Assembly: GCF_000333955.1 (NCBI RefSeq)
Contig: NZ_CAPS01000091.1
Location: 1-35,674 of the forward strand
Length of the DNA: 35,674 nt
Direction: 5' to 3'
Source: Rhodococcus sp. AW25M09
GTDB lineage: Bacteria; Actinomycetota; Actinomycetes; Mycobacteriales; Mycobacteriaceae
Positions 27,478 to 35,674 of the stretch are shown here, one piece after another. Position 1 is the stretch's first letter. Each line of letters begins with the position of its first letter. A program made the position numbers and the translations under genes. The notes under the pieces were generated by a model that searched no databases, had not been told where the DNA came from, and worked only from the letters and a program-made list of their open reading frames with translations.

Positions 27478-29073
27478 TCAGGACAGGTCGACCAGCTCGA
27501 TGGTGGACGCACCGACCGCTGCGGCGATGCTGTCGCTCAGCTCCGACGGAACGTCCTTGTCGACGCGCAGCAGGATCGTCGCACCGTCGCCCTCGGAGTC
27601 CTGGCTCAACGCAGCAGCCTGAATGTCGATGCCGGCTTCACCGAGCAGCGTGCCGATACGGCCCAGGCTTCCTGGCTGATCCGCATAGCTGACGATGAGA
27701 TTCTTACCTGCGGCTCGCAGGTCGAAGTTGCGCCCGTTGATGTTGACGATCTTTTCGACCTGCGTCGTGCCGGTGAGAGTGCCTGCCACGTTCAAGACGG
27801 ATCCGTCGCCGTACACGGCCCGGACGTCGACGACGCTGCGGTGGTTCTCGCTCTCGGATGCCGTGGTGACCTCGGCGGTGACGCCACGCTCCTCGGCGAG
27901 CGCCGGAGCGTTGACGAACGTGACCGCGTCCTCGATGACGGCGGAGAACAGCCCGCGCAGCGCCGACAGCTTGAGAATCTCGACGTCCTCGGCGGCGAGT
28001 TCGCCGCGCACGTCGACGGACAGCGAGCTGGGAAGTTCGCTGGCCAGAGCGCCGAGAAGCACACCCTGCTTGCGCACGATCTCGAGCCACGGCGAGACTT
28101 CTTCACCCACGGCACCGCCCTTGACGTTGACGGCATCGGGCACGAATTCACCTGCGAGAGCCAGCAACACCGACTTCGCCACATCGGTGCCTGCGCGGTC
28201 CTGAGCCTCGGTGGTCGACGCGCCGAGGTGGGGGGTGACGACGACCTGGGGTAGCTCGAACAGCGGGCTGTCGGTGCAGGGCTCGGAGGCGTAGACGTCG
28301 ATACCGGCGGCGAAGACATGACCGCTGGTGATGGCGTCGGCCAGGGCTTGCTCGTCCACCAGACCACCGCGAGCGGCGTTGACGACGATGACGCCGGGCT
28401 TGGTCTTGGCGAGGGCTTCCTTGCCGATGATGCCCTTGGTCTCCGGCGTCTTCGGCAGATGCACCGAGAACATGTCTGCGCGCTCGAGCAGTTCGTCGAG
28501 GCTGACGAGTTCGATGCCGAGCTGAGCCGCGCGAGCGGCCGAGACGTAGGGATCGTACGCGATGATGTGACTCTCGAATGCGGCGAGACGCTGCGCGAAC
28601 AGCTGACCGATGCGGCCGAGGCCGACGACTCCGACGGTCTTACCGAAGATTTCGACGCCGTTGAACTTGCTGCGCTTCCACTCGTGCTGACGCAGGGTGG
28701 CGTCGGCAGCGGGAATCTGGCGCGCGGCGGCGAGGAGCAAGGTCACTGCGTGCTCGGCGGCGGTGTGGATATTGGAGGTCGGCGCGTTCACGACGAGAAC
28801 CCCGCGCTCGGTGGCGGCGGGCACGTCGACATTGTCCAGACCGACGCCCGCGCGGGCAACGATCTTGAGGTTGGTTCCGGCAGCGAGCACCTCGGCGTCG
28901 ACCGTCGTCGCGGAGCGCACGAGAATCGCATCGGCCTCGGGAACGGCCGCGAGCAAGGCCGGACGATCCGGACCGTCGACCCAACGGACCTCGACGCCGT
29001 CACCCAGTGCCTCGACGGTGGACTGCGCAAGTTTGTCGGCGATCAGAACGACAGGACGGCCTGGCTGGCTCAC
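27478..29073 (-). CDS. serA: D-3-phosphoglycerate dehydrogenase
   Basis: SerA makes 3-phosphohydroxypyruvate, the first step of serine synthesis. The 531-residue protein is the long actinobacterial form: a catalytic and NAD domain with GLGRIG at 151-156 and the triad Arg235 (NAARGG), Glu264 (ASEP) and His282 (TPHLGAS). An intervening allosteric substrate-binding domain (about 305-450) and a C-terminal ACT domain (about 455-531, [18 protein letters not shown]) for serine feedback follow. The GTG at 29073 has GGGAG 8 bases upstream. The ilvC terminator precedes it, so it probably has its own promoter (a TAAACT box near 29143 is a weak candidate). Confidence 0.97.
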   Translation of the reverse strand: MSQPGRPVVLIADKLAQSTVEALGDGVEVRWVDGPDRPALLAAVPEADAILVRSATTVDAEVLAAGTNLKIVARAGVGLDNVDVPAATERGVLVVNAPTSNIHTAAEHAVTLLLAAARQIPAADATLRQHEWKRSKFNGVEIFGKTVGVVGLGRIGQLFAQRLAAFESHIIAYDPYVSAARAAQLGIELVSLDELLERADMFSVHLPKTPETKGIIGKEALAKTKPGVIVVNAARGGLVDEQALADAITSGHVFAAGIDVYASEPCTDSPLFELPQVVVTPHLGASTTEAQDRAGTDVAKSVLLALAGEFVPDAVNVKGGAVGEEVSPWLEIVRKQGVLLGALASELPSSLSVDVRGELAAEDVEILKLSALRGLFSAVIEDAVTFVNAPALAEERGVTAEVTTASESENHRSVVDVRAVYGDGSVLNVAGTLTGTTQVEKIVNINGRNFDLRAAGKNLIVSYADQPGSLGRIGTLLGEAGIDIQAAALSQDSEGDGATILLRVDKDVPSELSDSIAAAVGASTIELVDLS

Positions 29074-29190
29074 GTGAAAAACTCCCTATATCGGTTCGAG
29101 ACGTGGTCGATGAGAACTTCGGCTGGCGCTGTGCAGCACGAACAGTTTAGAGGCCCGAGGCGTCGAACTGTGACGGCACCTGAAACACGC

Positions 29191-29230
29191 ATCGAAGGGC
29201 ACCGCCGCACATGCAGCGGTGCCCTTCGAT
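29191..29230 (-). terminator. Terminator after ilvC
   Basis: ATCGAAGGGCACCGC pairs perfectly with GCGGTGCCCTTCGAT over 15 bp, with a 10-base loop. It begins 31 bases after the ilvC stop. The minus-strand sequence beyond it, GCGTGTTT, is mildly T-rich. It separates ilvBNC from serA-leuB. Confidence 0.88.
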
Positions 29231-29261
29231 CAGCGTGCGTGAAAACGTGATTCGATGAGAA

Positions 29262-30281
<1,020 letters not shown>

Positions 30282-30325
30282 TTACCTTTCCTCTTGGGTT
30301 TTACGTGTATTCATCACTTCGGTCG

Positions 30326-30829
30326 CTACCGCGACGCAGTGATCGATTTCGGTCCACGTCCGACGGCAACGACTCCCGACTGAACAATTTCTCGAATTCC
30401 ATAGGGGTCCAACATCTTCAGCAACGCATCGAGCTTCGAGCGGGTGCCTGTCGCCTCGACCGTGACGGCCTCGGGAGAGACGTCGATCACCTTGGCGCGG
30501 AACAGGTTGACCGTTTCGATGACCTCGCTGCGAACGCTGGCATCGGCGCGCACCTTGATCAGCACCAACTCGCGAGCCACCGAGGAATCGTCGTCCTGCT
30601 CGACGATCTTGATGACGTTGATGAGCTTGTTGAGCTGTTTGGTCACCTGCTCGAGCGGGAATTCGTCGACGGTCACCACGATCGTCATGCGCGAGATATC
30701 GGGGATCTCGGTACCGCCGACGGCGAGCGAGGAGATATTGAAGCCGCGGCGCGAGAACAGAGCAGCGACGCGGGCCAGCACACCTGGCTTGTCCTCGACG
30801 AGAACGCTGAGGGTATGGCTCGTGCTCAC
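30326..30829 (-). CDS. ilvN: Acetolactate synthase small (regulatory) subunit
   Basis: IlvN activates the catalytic subunit and mediates valine feedback inhibition. The 167-residue product has an N-terminal ACT domain (about 5-80, [24 protein letters not shown]) and a C-terminal ACT-like domain typical of the long form. The GTG start at 30829 overlaps the ilvB stop by 4 bases (GTGA), so translation is coupled to ilvB. This should help keep subunit ratios balanced. Confidence 0.97.
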   Translation of the reverse strand: MSTSHTLSVLVEDKPGVLARVAALFSRRGFNISSLAVGGTEIPDISRMTIVVTVDEFPLEQVTKQLNKLINVIKIVEQDDDSSVARELVLIKVRADASVRSEVIETVNLFRAKVIDVSPEAVTVEATGTRSKLDALLKMLDPYGIREIVQSGVVAVGRGPKSITASR

Positions 30830-32784
30830 TGGTCGGAGCCTTTCACGTCGTTGTTCTGCGGGTGCGGCGCCTGCTCGCGTTCCATGGCCTCGTCGAGTCC
30901 GGGCTCACTGCCCACCGTCTCGTCCTCGTCGAACAGCGGACGAATTCCGCGGGCGGCCATGATCTCGTCGTTGCCCGTTCCGGCGGCGACCATCGGCCAC
31001 ACCTGAGCGTCTGCCCCCACGATGAAGTCGATGACGACCGGACGATCGTTGATCGCGCGAGCCTGAGCTATCACCGCGTCGACGTCCTCTTCCCGCTCGC
31101 ACCGCAGCCCGACGCAACCCAACGCCTCGGCGAGCTTGACGAAATCGGGGATCCGGACGGCACCGTGGGTACCGAGGTTGGTGTTGGAGTAGCGCTCCTC
31201 GTAGAACAGGGTCTGCCACTGGCGCACCATGCCGAGGTTGCCGTTGTTGATGAGCGCGACCTTGATCGGGATACCTTCGACCGCGCAGGTCGCCAGTTCC
31301 TGGTTGGTCATCTGGAAGCACCCGTCACCGTCGATGGCCCACACCTCGGCGTCGGGCAGGCCCATCTTGGCACCCATTGCGGCCGGAACCGCGTACCCCA
31401 TCGTGCCGAGGCCGCCCGAGTTGAGCCACGTGCGCGGCTTCTCGTAGTTGATGAACTGCGCCGCCCACATCTGGTGTTGGCCGACGCCTGCGCAGTAGAT
31501 CGCGTCGGGTCCGGCGAACTTGCCGACGGAGGAGATGACGAACTCGGGCGACATGGAACCGTCGGACGGGCGGTCGTAGCTCAGCGGATAGGTCTTGCGG
31601 ATGCCGTCGAGGTAGACCCACCACTGCTCGACGTCGAGCGTGGTTCCGGTCGCACGATCTGCGCGCAGCGCCTCGATGAGCTCGGTGATGACCTCGCGGC
31701 AGTCACCGACGATCGGCACATCTGCGTATCGATTCTTACCGATCTCGGCCGGGTCGATGTCGGCATGAATGACCTTGGCGCTCGGCGCGAACGACGAGAG
31801 CTGACCGGTGACGCGGTCGTCGAACCTGGCACCGAGCGTGATCAGCAGATCGCTGCGCTGCAGTGCGGCCACTGCGGCGACGGTGCCGTGCATTCCCGGC
31901 ATGCCCAGATTGAGCTGGTGGGTGTCGGGGAACGCGCCGCGAGCCATCAGGGTGGTGACGACGGGGATTCCGGTCAGTTCGGCGAGCTCGAGCAGCTCTG
32001 CCGAGGCGTTGGCCTTGATGACGCCACCGCCGACGTACAGCACGGGCTGCTTGGCGTCGGCGATGTAGCGCGCGGCCTCACGGACCTGCTTGCCGTGTGG
32101 CTTGGTCACCGGCCGATAGCCGGGCAGACGCATTTCCGGCGGCCAGGAGAACGTGGTCTGCGCCTGCAGCACGTCCTTGGGGATGTCGACGAGCACGGCA
32201 CCGGGACGGCCCGAGGCGGCGATGTAGAACGCCTCGGCCATGATGCGCGGGATGTCGGCACCATCGGTGATGAGGAAGTTGTGCTTGGTGATCGGCATCG
32301 TGATGCCGGAGATGTCGGCTTCCTGGAAACCGTCGGTACCGATGAGGCTGCGGGCGACCTGGCCGGTGATGGCGACGATCGGAACCGAGTCCATCTGTGC
32401 ATCCGCGAGAGGGGTGACGAGGTTCGTCGCGCCGGGGCCCGAGGTCGCCATGCACACGCCGACGCGGCCGGTGGCCTGGGCGTATCCGGTGGCGGCGTGG
32501 CCTGCGCCCTGCTCGTGCCGAACGAGGACGTGCCGGACCTTCTTCGAATCGAACAGCGGATCGTAGACGGGAAGAACCGCGCCGCCGGGAATGCCGAATA
32601 CGGTGTCGACGTCGAGTTCTTCGAGGGCGCGTACGACCGACTGCGCGCCGCTGACCTTTTCCGGTGCGACATGACGTCGCGATCCGTTGGTCACCGCTTC
32701 TGCGGACGGGCTGCTGGTCGACGGGCTTGCGGCTGTCCCCGACTTACGGGTCGTAGGCCCGGGGCGTGCGGTTGGTGCGCTCAC
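30826..32784 (-). CDS. ilvB: Acetolactate synthase large (catalytic) subunit
   Basis: This TPP- and FAD-dependent enzyme condenses pyruvate with pyruvate or 2-oxobutyrate, opening valine, leucine and isoleucine synthesis. The 652-residue protein has the TPP-activating Glu91 in [26 protein letters not shown] at 63-77, [16 protein letters not shown], and the TPP/Mg site beginning GDG at 486-488 ([14 protein letters not shown]). Residues 1-40 are a variable Ser/Thr/Pro-rich tail, as in other actinobacteria. The GTG at 32784 has GAGGAAG 6 bases upstream. The attenuator 48 bases upstream of the start controls entry into the operon. Confidence 0.98.
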   Translation of the reverse strand: MSAPTARPGPTTRKSGTAASPSTSSPSAEAVTNGSRRHVAPEKVSGAQSVVRALEELDVDTVFGIPGGAVLPVYDPLFDSKKVRHVLVRHEQGAGHAATGYAQATGRVGVCMATSGPGATNLVTPLADAQMDSVPIVAITGQVARSLIGTDGFQEADISGITMPITKHNFLITDGADIPRIMAEAFYIAASGRPGAVLVDIPKDVLQAQTTFSWPPEMRLPGYRPVTKPHGKQVREAARYIADAKQPVLYVGGGVIKANASAELLELAELTGIPVVTTLMARGAFPDTHQLNLGMPGMHGTVAAVAALQRSDLLITLGARFDDRVTGQLSSFAPSAKVIHADIDPAEIGKNRYADVPIVGDCREVITELIEALRADRATGTTLDVEQWWVYLDGIRKTYPLSYDRPSDGSMSPEFVISSVGKFAGPDAIYCAGVGQHQMWAAQFINYEKPRTWLNSGGLGTMGYAVPAAMGAKMGLPDAEVWAIDGDGCFQMTNQELATCAVEGIPIKVALINNGNLGMVRQWQTLFYEERYSNTNLGTHGAVRIPDFVKLAEALGCVGLRCEREEDVDAVIAQARAINDRPVVIDFIVGADAQVWPMVAAGTGNDEIMAARGIRPLFDEDETVGSEPGLDEAMEREQAPHPQNNDVKGSDQ

Positions 32785-32831
32785 TGATTGCTTCCTCAGG
32801 AATGTGAAATTGCTGGGCGATCTCTGGGCAA

Positions 32832-32866
32832 GAAAAAACCCCCGTCAGCGTGTGCTGTACGAGGGT
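32832..32866 (-). terminator. Attenuator hairpin of the ilvBNC operon
   Basis: On the minus strand ACCCTCGT pairs with ACGGGGGT (one G-U pair), with an inner CAGC-ACAC-GCTG stem and one bulged base, followed by TTTTTT. It is the only hairpin in the window with a clean six-T tract. It lies between the ilv leader peptide and ilvB, where a transcription attenuator is expected. Confidence 0.88.
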
Positions 32867-32914
32867 GGCGCGTCGATGCGAGTTTGAACAACCGGCTCAG
32901 GCGTTGACGCGCCA
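32866..32914 (-). promoter_or_regulatory. Long-range pairing in the ilvB leader RNA
   Basis: TGGCGCGTC inside leader-peptide codons 11-13 (32906-32914) is perfectly complementary to GACGCGCCA (32866-32874), which abuts the left arm of the attenuator hairpin. A ribosome stalled on the Ile-Leu-Val-Ile codons would cover the first arm. How this switches the terminator is not clear, since the two structures share only one base. Confidence 0.5.
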
Positions 32915-32944
32915 GCCGATTACGAGTATCCAATTCCGCTTCAT
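32897..32944 (-). CDS. ilvBNC leader peptide
   Basis: A 15-codon frame too short for routine gene finding reads MKRNWILVIGWRVNA and ends in TGA. Codons 6-9 are Ile-Leu-Val-Ile and codon 13 is Val, the three amino acids the downstream operon makes. It is followed 30 bases later by a hairpin with a T tract. This is the arrangement of a ribosome-mediated attenuator, as known upstream of ilvBNC in Corynebacterium glutamicum. The -10 box TACCGT ends 7 bases before the ATG, so the peptide is probably translated from a leaderless transcript. Confidence 0.85.
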   Translation of the reverse strand: MKRNWILVIGWRVNA

Positions 32945-32951
32945 GCGCTCG

Positions 32952-32981
32952 ACGGTAGACGCGCATGGAGGGAAGAGTCAA
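32952..32981 (-). promoter_or_regulatory. Promoter of the ilv leader and ilvBNC operon
   Basis: On the minus strand TTGACT (32976-32981), an 18-base spacer and TACCGT (32952-32957) form a good housekeeping promoter. The spacing from the -10 box to the leader ATG (7 bases) places the transcription start at or beside the ATG. Confidence 0.7.
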
Positions 32982-33020
32982 ACTCGTCACGACGCAATCC
33001 CATTATGTGAGATCGCGTAG

Positions 33021-33587
33021 ATGCAATGCGAAGATGAAGGGGTGTCGTCTTCGCAGCAGTCCGAACCACCTCGGCCATCATCCCACACCGCCCCCGAGTC
33101 ACCGAACGGTGCCGAGGGACAACAACCATCGACCACGCAGGTCATTCGCCTACCGCGTCTTGCGCTCGTCGGCGTGGCGCTGCTGCTGTTCGGCACATTG
33201 CTACCTGCTGCCAGCTGGCCTGCTGCCCTCGGGTGGCTGCTGATCCTGCCGATCGTCGCGTGCGTCTGGGTGCTTCGGGTACGCACCGTCGTCACTCCCG
33301 AAGCCATCACCGCGCGACGGTTCGTGGGTTCGGATGTGATCGAGTGGGATTCGGTGAAAGGTCTGCACTTTCCCGATCGCCGCTGGGCGCGCGTCGTTCT
33401 GCCCGACAAGACCGAGAAGTCGCTACCCCTGGTGCGTTTCGACAGACTCCCCCAGCTCGCCGCCGCGAGCGGTGGACGCATCACCGATCCGTACGCCGCA
33501 GCCGCCGCCGCCGCCGCCGAGGAGCGAGCCCGAGCGGAAGCCGACCGAGCCGAACGCGACAGCGAGCGGACACCGGAAGCCCCGTAG
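33021..33587 (+). CDS. cfp6: PH-domain (DUF2581/CFP6-like) membrane protein
   Basis: The 188-residue protein has a polar N-terminus (1-42), two hydrophobic segments (about 45-66 and 69-87, LVGVALLLFGTLLPAASWPA and LGWLLILPIVACVWVL) and a bacterial PH-like domain (about 88-155, VRTVVTPEAITARRFVGSDV, WDSVKGLHFPDRRWARVVL, LPQLAAASGGRITDPY). This matches M. tuberculosis CFP6 (Rv3004), which sits beside ilvB1 there too. An Ala/Glu/Arg-rich tail (about 157-188) is extra and may form a helix. Function is unknown. The GTG at 33042 is a possible alternative start. It diverges from the ilv leader. Confidence 0.88.
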   Translation: MQCEDEGVSSSQQSEPPRPSSHTAPESPNGAEGQQPSTTQVIRLPRLALVGVALLLFGTLLPAASWPAALGWLLILPIVACVWVLRVRTVVTPEAITARRFVGSDVIEWDSVKGLHFPDRRWARVVLPDKTEKSLPLVRFDRLPQLAAASGGRITDPYAAAAAAAAEERARAEADRAERDSERTPEAP

Positions 33588-33646
33588 CAGCTGCCCGAGT
33601 AACCTCGTCGATGCGATTTACCGCTGCAACGAACGAGGACAACGCT

Positions 33647-33724
33647 ATGCCGCCGCTACGCTCACGAGTCACCACTGTCGGACGCAACGCCGCGGGCGCA
33701 CGCTCGCTGTGACGCGCCACCGGA
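33647..33724 (+). pseudogene. ilvD: 5' end of ilvD cut off by an in-frame TGA
   Basis: Starting at the ATG at 33647 the frame reads MPPLRSRVTTVGRNAAGARS-Leu and then meets TGA at 33710-33712 (codon 22). The same frame continues as Arg-Ala-Thr-Gly and then Met at 33725. In E. coli and Corynebacterium IlvD the sequence is GARALWRATG, so the TGA stands exactly where the conserved Trp codon TGG should be. A GAGG Shine-Dalgarno sequence lies about 8 bases before the 33647 ATG, confirming it as the original start. The change is one base, G to A. Confidence 0.85.
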
Positions 33725-35488
33725 ATGACCGATTCGGATTTCGGGAAACCCATCGTCGCCATCGCGAACTCGTACACCCAGTTCGTGCCCGGCCACGTGC
33801 ACCTGAAGAACGTGGGCGAGATCGTCGCCGACGCCGTTCGCGCTGCAGGCGGCGTGCCCCGTGAATTTCACACCATCGCTGTCGACGACGGAATCGCCAT
33901 GGGCCACGGCGGCATGCTGTACTCGCTGCCCAGCCGCGAGATCATCGCCGATTCGGTCGAGTACATGGCCAACGCCCACACCGCGGACGCGCTCGTGTGC
34001 ATCTCCAACTGCGACAAGATCACTCCGGGCATGCTCAATGCCGCGATGCGACTGAACATCCCGGCCGTCTTCGTCTCCGGCGGGCCGATGGAAGCGGGCA
34101 AGGCAGTTGTCGTCGACGGCGTCGCGCAAGCACCGACCGACCTGATCACCGCGATCTCCGCCAGCGCCAACGACGCGGTGTCCGAGGCCGGTCTCGACGA
34201 GGTCGAGCGCAGCGCGTGCCCCACCTGCGGATCCTGCTCGGGTATGTTCACGGCGAACTCGATGAACTGCCTCACCGAGGCCCTGGGACTGGCACTGCCC
34301 GGCAACGGTTCCACCCTGGCCACTCACCGGGCTCGCCGTGCCCTCTTCACACGGGCGGGCACCACCATCGTCGAGGCCGCACTGAAGTACTACCGCGACG
34401 AGGACGAGTCCGTTCTGCCCCGCAACATTGCCACCCCGGCCGCGTTCCGCAATGCCATGGCACTCGACGTGGCGATGGGCGGATCCACCAACACCGTGCT
34501 GCACACCCTCGCCGCTGCCCAGGAGGGTGAGGTCGACTTCGATCTCGAGACAATCGACGCCATCAGCCGCAAGGTCCCGTGCCTGTCGAAGGTGTCGCCG
34601 AACTCCGATTACCACATGGAGGACGTGCATCGGGCCGGCGGAATCCCGGCCCTCCTCGGCGAGCTGCGGCGCGCGAACCTGCTCGAGACCGACGTCTCGA
34701 CGGTACACACGAAGAGCTTCGACGAATGGCTCGATACCTGGGACGTTCGATCCGGCAAGGCGTCCGACGAGGCGATCGAATTGTTCCATGCCGCGCCTGG
34801 CGGTGTCCGTACCGTCGAGCCGTTCTCCACGGGCAACCGCTGGTCTTCCCTCGACACCGATGCCGCGGGTGGCTGCATCCGCGATCTCGAACATGCCTAC
34901 ACGGTCGAAGGCGGCCTGGTGGTGCTCCGCGGCAACATCGCGATCGACGGCGCGATCCTCAAGACCGCAGGCATCGACGAAGACCTGTTCGCCTTCCAGG
35001 GTCCGGCGCTCGTCGTCGAATCACAGGAAGAAGCCGTCTCGGCCATCTTGCAGAAGAAGATCAAGGCCGGTGACGTGCTGGTCGTTCGGTACGAGGGACC
35101 CAAGGGCGGGCCGGGCATGCAGGAGATGCTGCACCCGACGGCATTCCTCAAGGGAGCCGGCTTGGGTAAGGTCTGCGCGCTGATCACCGACGGCCGCTTC
35201 TCCGGCGGAACCTCGGGCCTGTCCATCGGACACATTTCTCCAGAGGCCGCCGCGGGCGGTGTGATCGGGCTCGTCGAGAACGGCGACCAGGTCCGTATCG
35301 ACGTGGCCACCCGCACGCTGGAGATCCTCGTCGACGACGAGACCCTCGAGATGCGTCGAGCAAAGATGACAGCGTCCGAGCGTCCGTGGCAGCCGGTGGA
35401 CCGACAGCGCACGGTCACCACTGCCCTCCGCGCGTACGCGGCCTTGGCGACCTCGGCAGACAAGGGTGCCGTCCGCTACGTCCCGTGA
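33725..35488 (+). CDS. ilvD: Dihydroxy-acid dehydratase, body of the gene downstream of the TGA
   Basis: IlvD dehydrates dihydroxy acids to 2-oxo acids, the third common step of valine and isoleucine synthesis, using an iron-sulfur cluster. The 587 residues from the ATG at 33725 ([17 protein letters not shown]) are intact. They show [12 protein letters not shown] (Cys96), [40 protein letters not shown] and [15 protein letters not shown]. With the 26 codons upstream the protein would be 613 residues, as in C. glutamicum. Unless TGA is read through, only reinitiation at 33725, 12 bases after the stop, can make it, without the first 26 residues. The 33-bp array begins 5 bases after the final TGA. 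Confidence 0.9.
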   Translation: MTDSDFGKPIVAIANSYTQFVPGHVHLKNVGEIVADAVRAAGGVPREFHTIAVDDGIAMGHGGMLYSLPSREIIADSVEYMANAHTADALVCISNCDKITPGMLNAAMRLNIPAVFVSGGPMEAGKAVVVDGVAQAPTDLITAISASANDAVSEAGLDEVERSACPTCGSCSGMFTANSMNCLTEALGLALPGNGSTLATHRARRALFTRAGTTIVEAALKYYRDEDESVLPRNIATPAAFRNAMALDVAMGGSTNTVLHTLAAAQEGEVDFDLETIDAISRKVPCLSKVSPNSDYHMEDVHRAGGIPALLGELRRANLLETDVSTVHTKSFDEWLDTWDVRSGKASDEAIELFHAAPGGVRTVEPFSTGNRWSSLDTDAAGGCIRDLEHAYTVEGGLVVLRGNIAIDGAILKTAGIDEDLFAFQGPALVVESQEEAVSAILQKKIKAGDVLVVRYEGPKGGPGMQEMLHPTAFLKGAGLGKVCALITDGRFSGGTSGLSIGHISPEAAAGGVIGLVENGDQVRIDVATRTLEILVDDETLEMRRAKMTASERPWQPVDRQRTVTTALRAYAALATSADKGAVRYVP

Positions 35489-35493
35489 CGGCG

Positions 35494-35674
35494 AGGTGAG
35501 CGGGAGTGCAGCCTGCGGAACGACCCAGGTGAGCGGGAGTGCAGCCTGCGGAACGACCCAGGTGAGCGGGAGTGCAGCCTGCGGAACGACCCAGGTGAGC
35601 GGGAGTGCAGCCTGCGGAACGACCCAGGTGAGCGGGAGTGCAGCCTGCGGAACGACCCAGGTGAGCGGGAGTGC
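35494..35674 (+). repeat. 33-bp tandem repeat array directly after ilvD
   Basis: Five identical 33-bp units starting at 35496, plus 14 bases of a sixth, run to the right edge. Each holds the core GAGCGGGAGTGCAGCCTGCG followed by GAACGACC. It is related to the array after recG (about 80 percent by eye, with one one-base shift) and has the same orientation relative to its gene. The hairpin GCGGG-AGTGCAG-CCTGC is kept, with G-U in place of A-U. In the ilvD frame the array is open past the TGA. Confidence 0.97.

Noticed and set aside
30862..32787. A 641-codon open frame antisense to ilvB
   Set aside because: It is a shadow of the strongly conserved ilvB on the other strand. Its translation is low-complexity Arg/Asp/Gly-rich with no family resemblance.
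33725..35488. Taking ATG 33725 as the natural ilvD start
   Set aside because: The 26 codons upstream are conserved IlvD sequence with their own Shine-Dalgarno sequence, interrupted only by the TGA. The natural start is 33647.

Overview
The window looks like a chromosomal segment of a high-GC actinobacterium of the Mycobacteriales, most likely Rhodococcus or a close relative. The protein sequences point that way: HupB with a lysine/alanine tail, an E. coli/Corynebacterium-type IlvD, FbiD for coenzyme F420, MutT1 with a histidine-phosphatase tail, and Ppk1. From memory, the order recG - DAK protein - ung - thiL - DUF3515 - ddl - gpsA - fbiD - ppk1 - mutT1 - hupB - leuDC - IclR - gltX - FAH - MFS - leuB - serA - ilvCNB - cfp6 follows the Mycobacterium tuberculosis recG-to-ilvB1 region. 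The content is therefore mostly conserved core genome. I see no prophage, insertion sequence, CRISPR array or defence island.

Layout. Bases 1-143 are a 33-bp tandem repeat directly after the recG stop. Bases 144-4112 (minus) carry recG and a DhaL/DegV-type kinase-like gene. After a roughly 540-bp divergent gap come rpmB, a strong terminator and a PaaG-like crotonase (plus). Bases 5773-7961 (minus) are thiL - gamma-carbonic-anhydrase-like - ung. Bases 8207-9082 (plus) hold a stand-alone Lrp/AsnC ligand-binding protein and a DUF3515 membrane protein. Bases 9097-11275 (minus) are gpsA and ddl; 11395-15384 (plus) are fbiD, ppk1 and mutT1; 15500-18432 (minus) are hupB, leuD and leuC, with the IclR-type leucine regulator divergent from leuC. 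Then come a DUF5302 gene, tRNA-Glu(CTC) and tRNA-Gln(CTG), an orphan family-A polymerase, yihY, gltX, an FAH-family gene and an MFS transporter. Bases 26418-32944 (minus) form the branched-chain and serine block: ilv leader peptide, ilvB, ilvN, ilvC, serA, leuB. A cfp6-like PH-domain protein and ilvD follow on the plus strand, and a second 33-bp tandem array ends the window.

How the genes work together. leuCD, leuB, ilvBNC and ilvD provide most of valine, isoleucine and leucine synthesis. The ilvBNC operon has a readable attenuator: a 15-codon leader peptide containing Ile-Leu-Val-Ile, followed by a hairpin with a T tract. leuCD faces an LtbR/NdgR-like regulator across a palindrome. GluRS, tRNA-Glu and tRNA-Gln lie within 5 kb of each other.

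Most notable points. (1) The two 33-bp arrays at the window ends are related in sequence, each begins within a few bases of a stop codon (recG and ilvD), and both have the same orientation relative to their gene. (2) ilvD has an in-frame TGA at codon 22, where the family has a conserved Trp (TGG). (3) The ilvBNC attenuator starts from an apparently leaderless promoter. (4) thiL has no canonical start codon at the place homology and a Shine-Dalgarno sequence predict one. The window is probably a whole contig that ends inside collapsed repeats.
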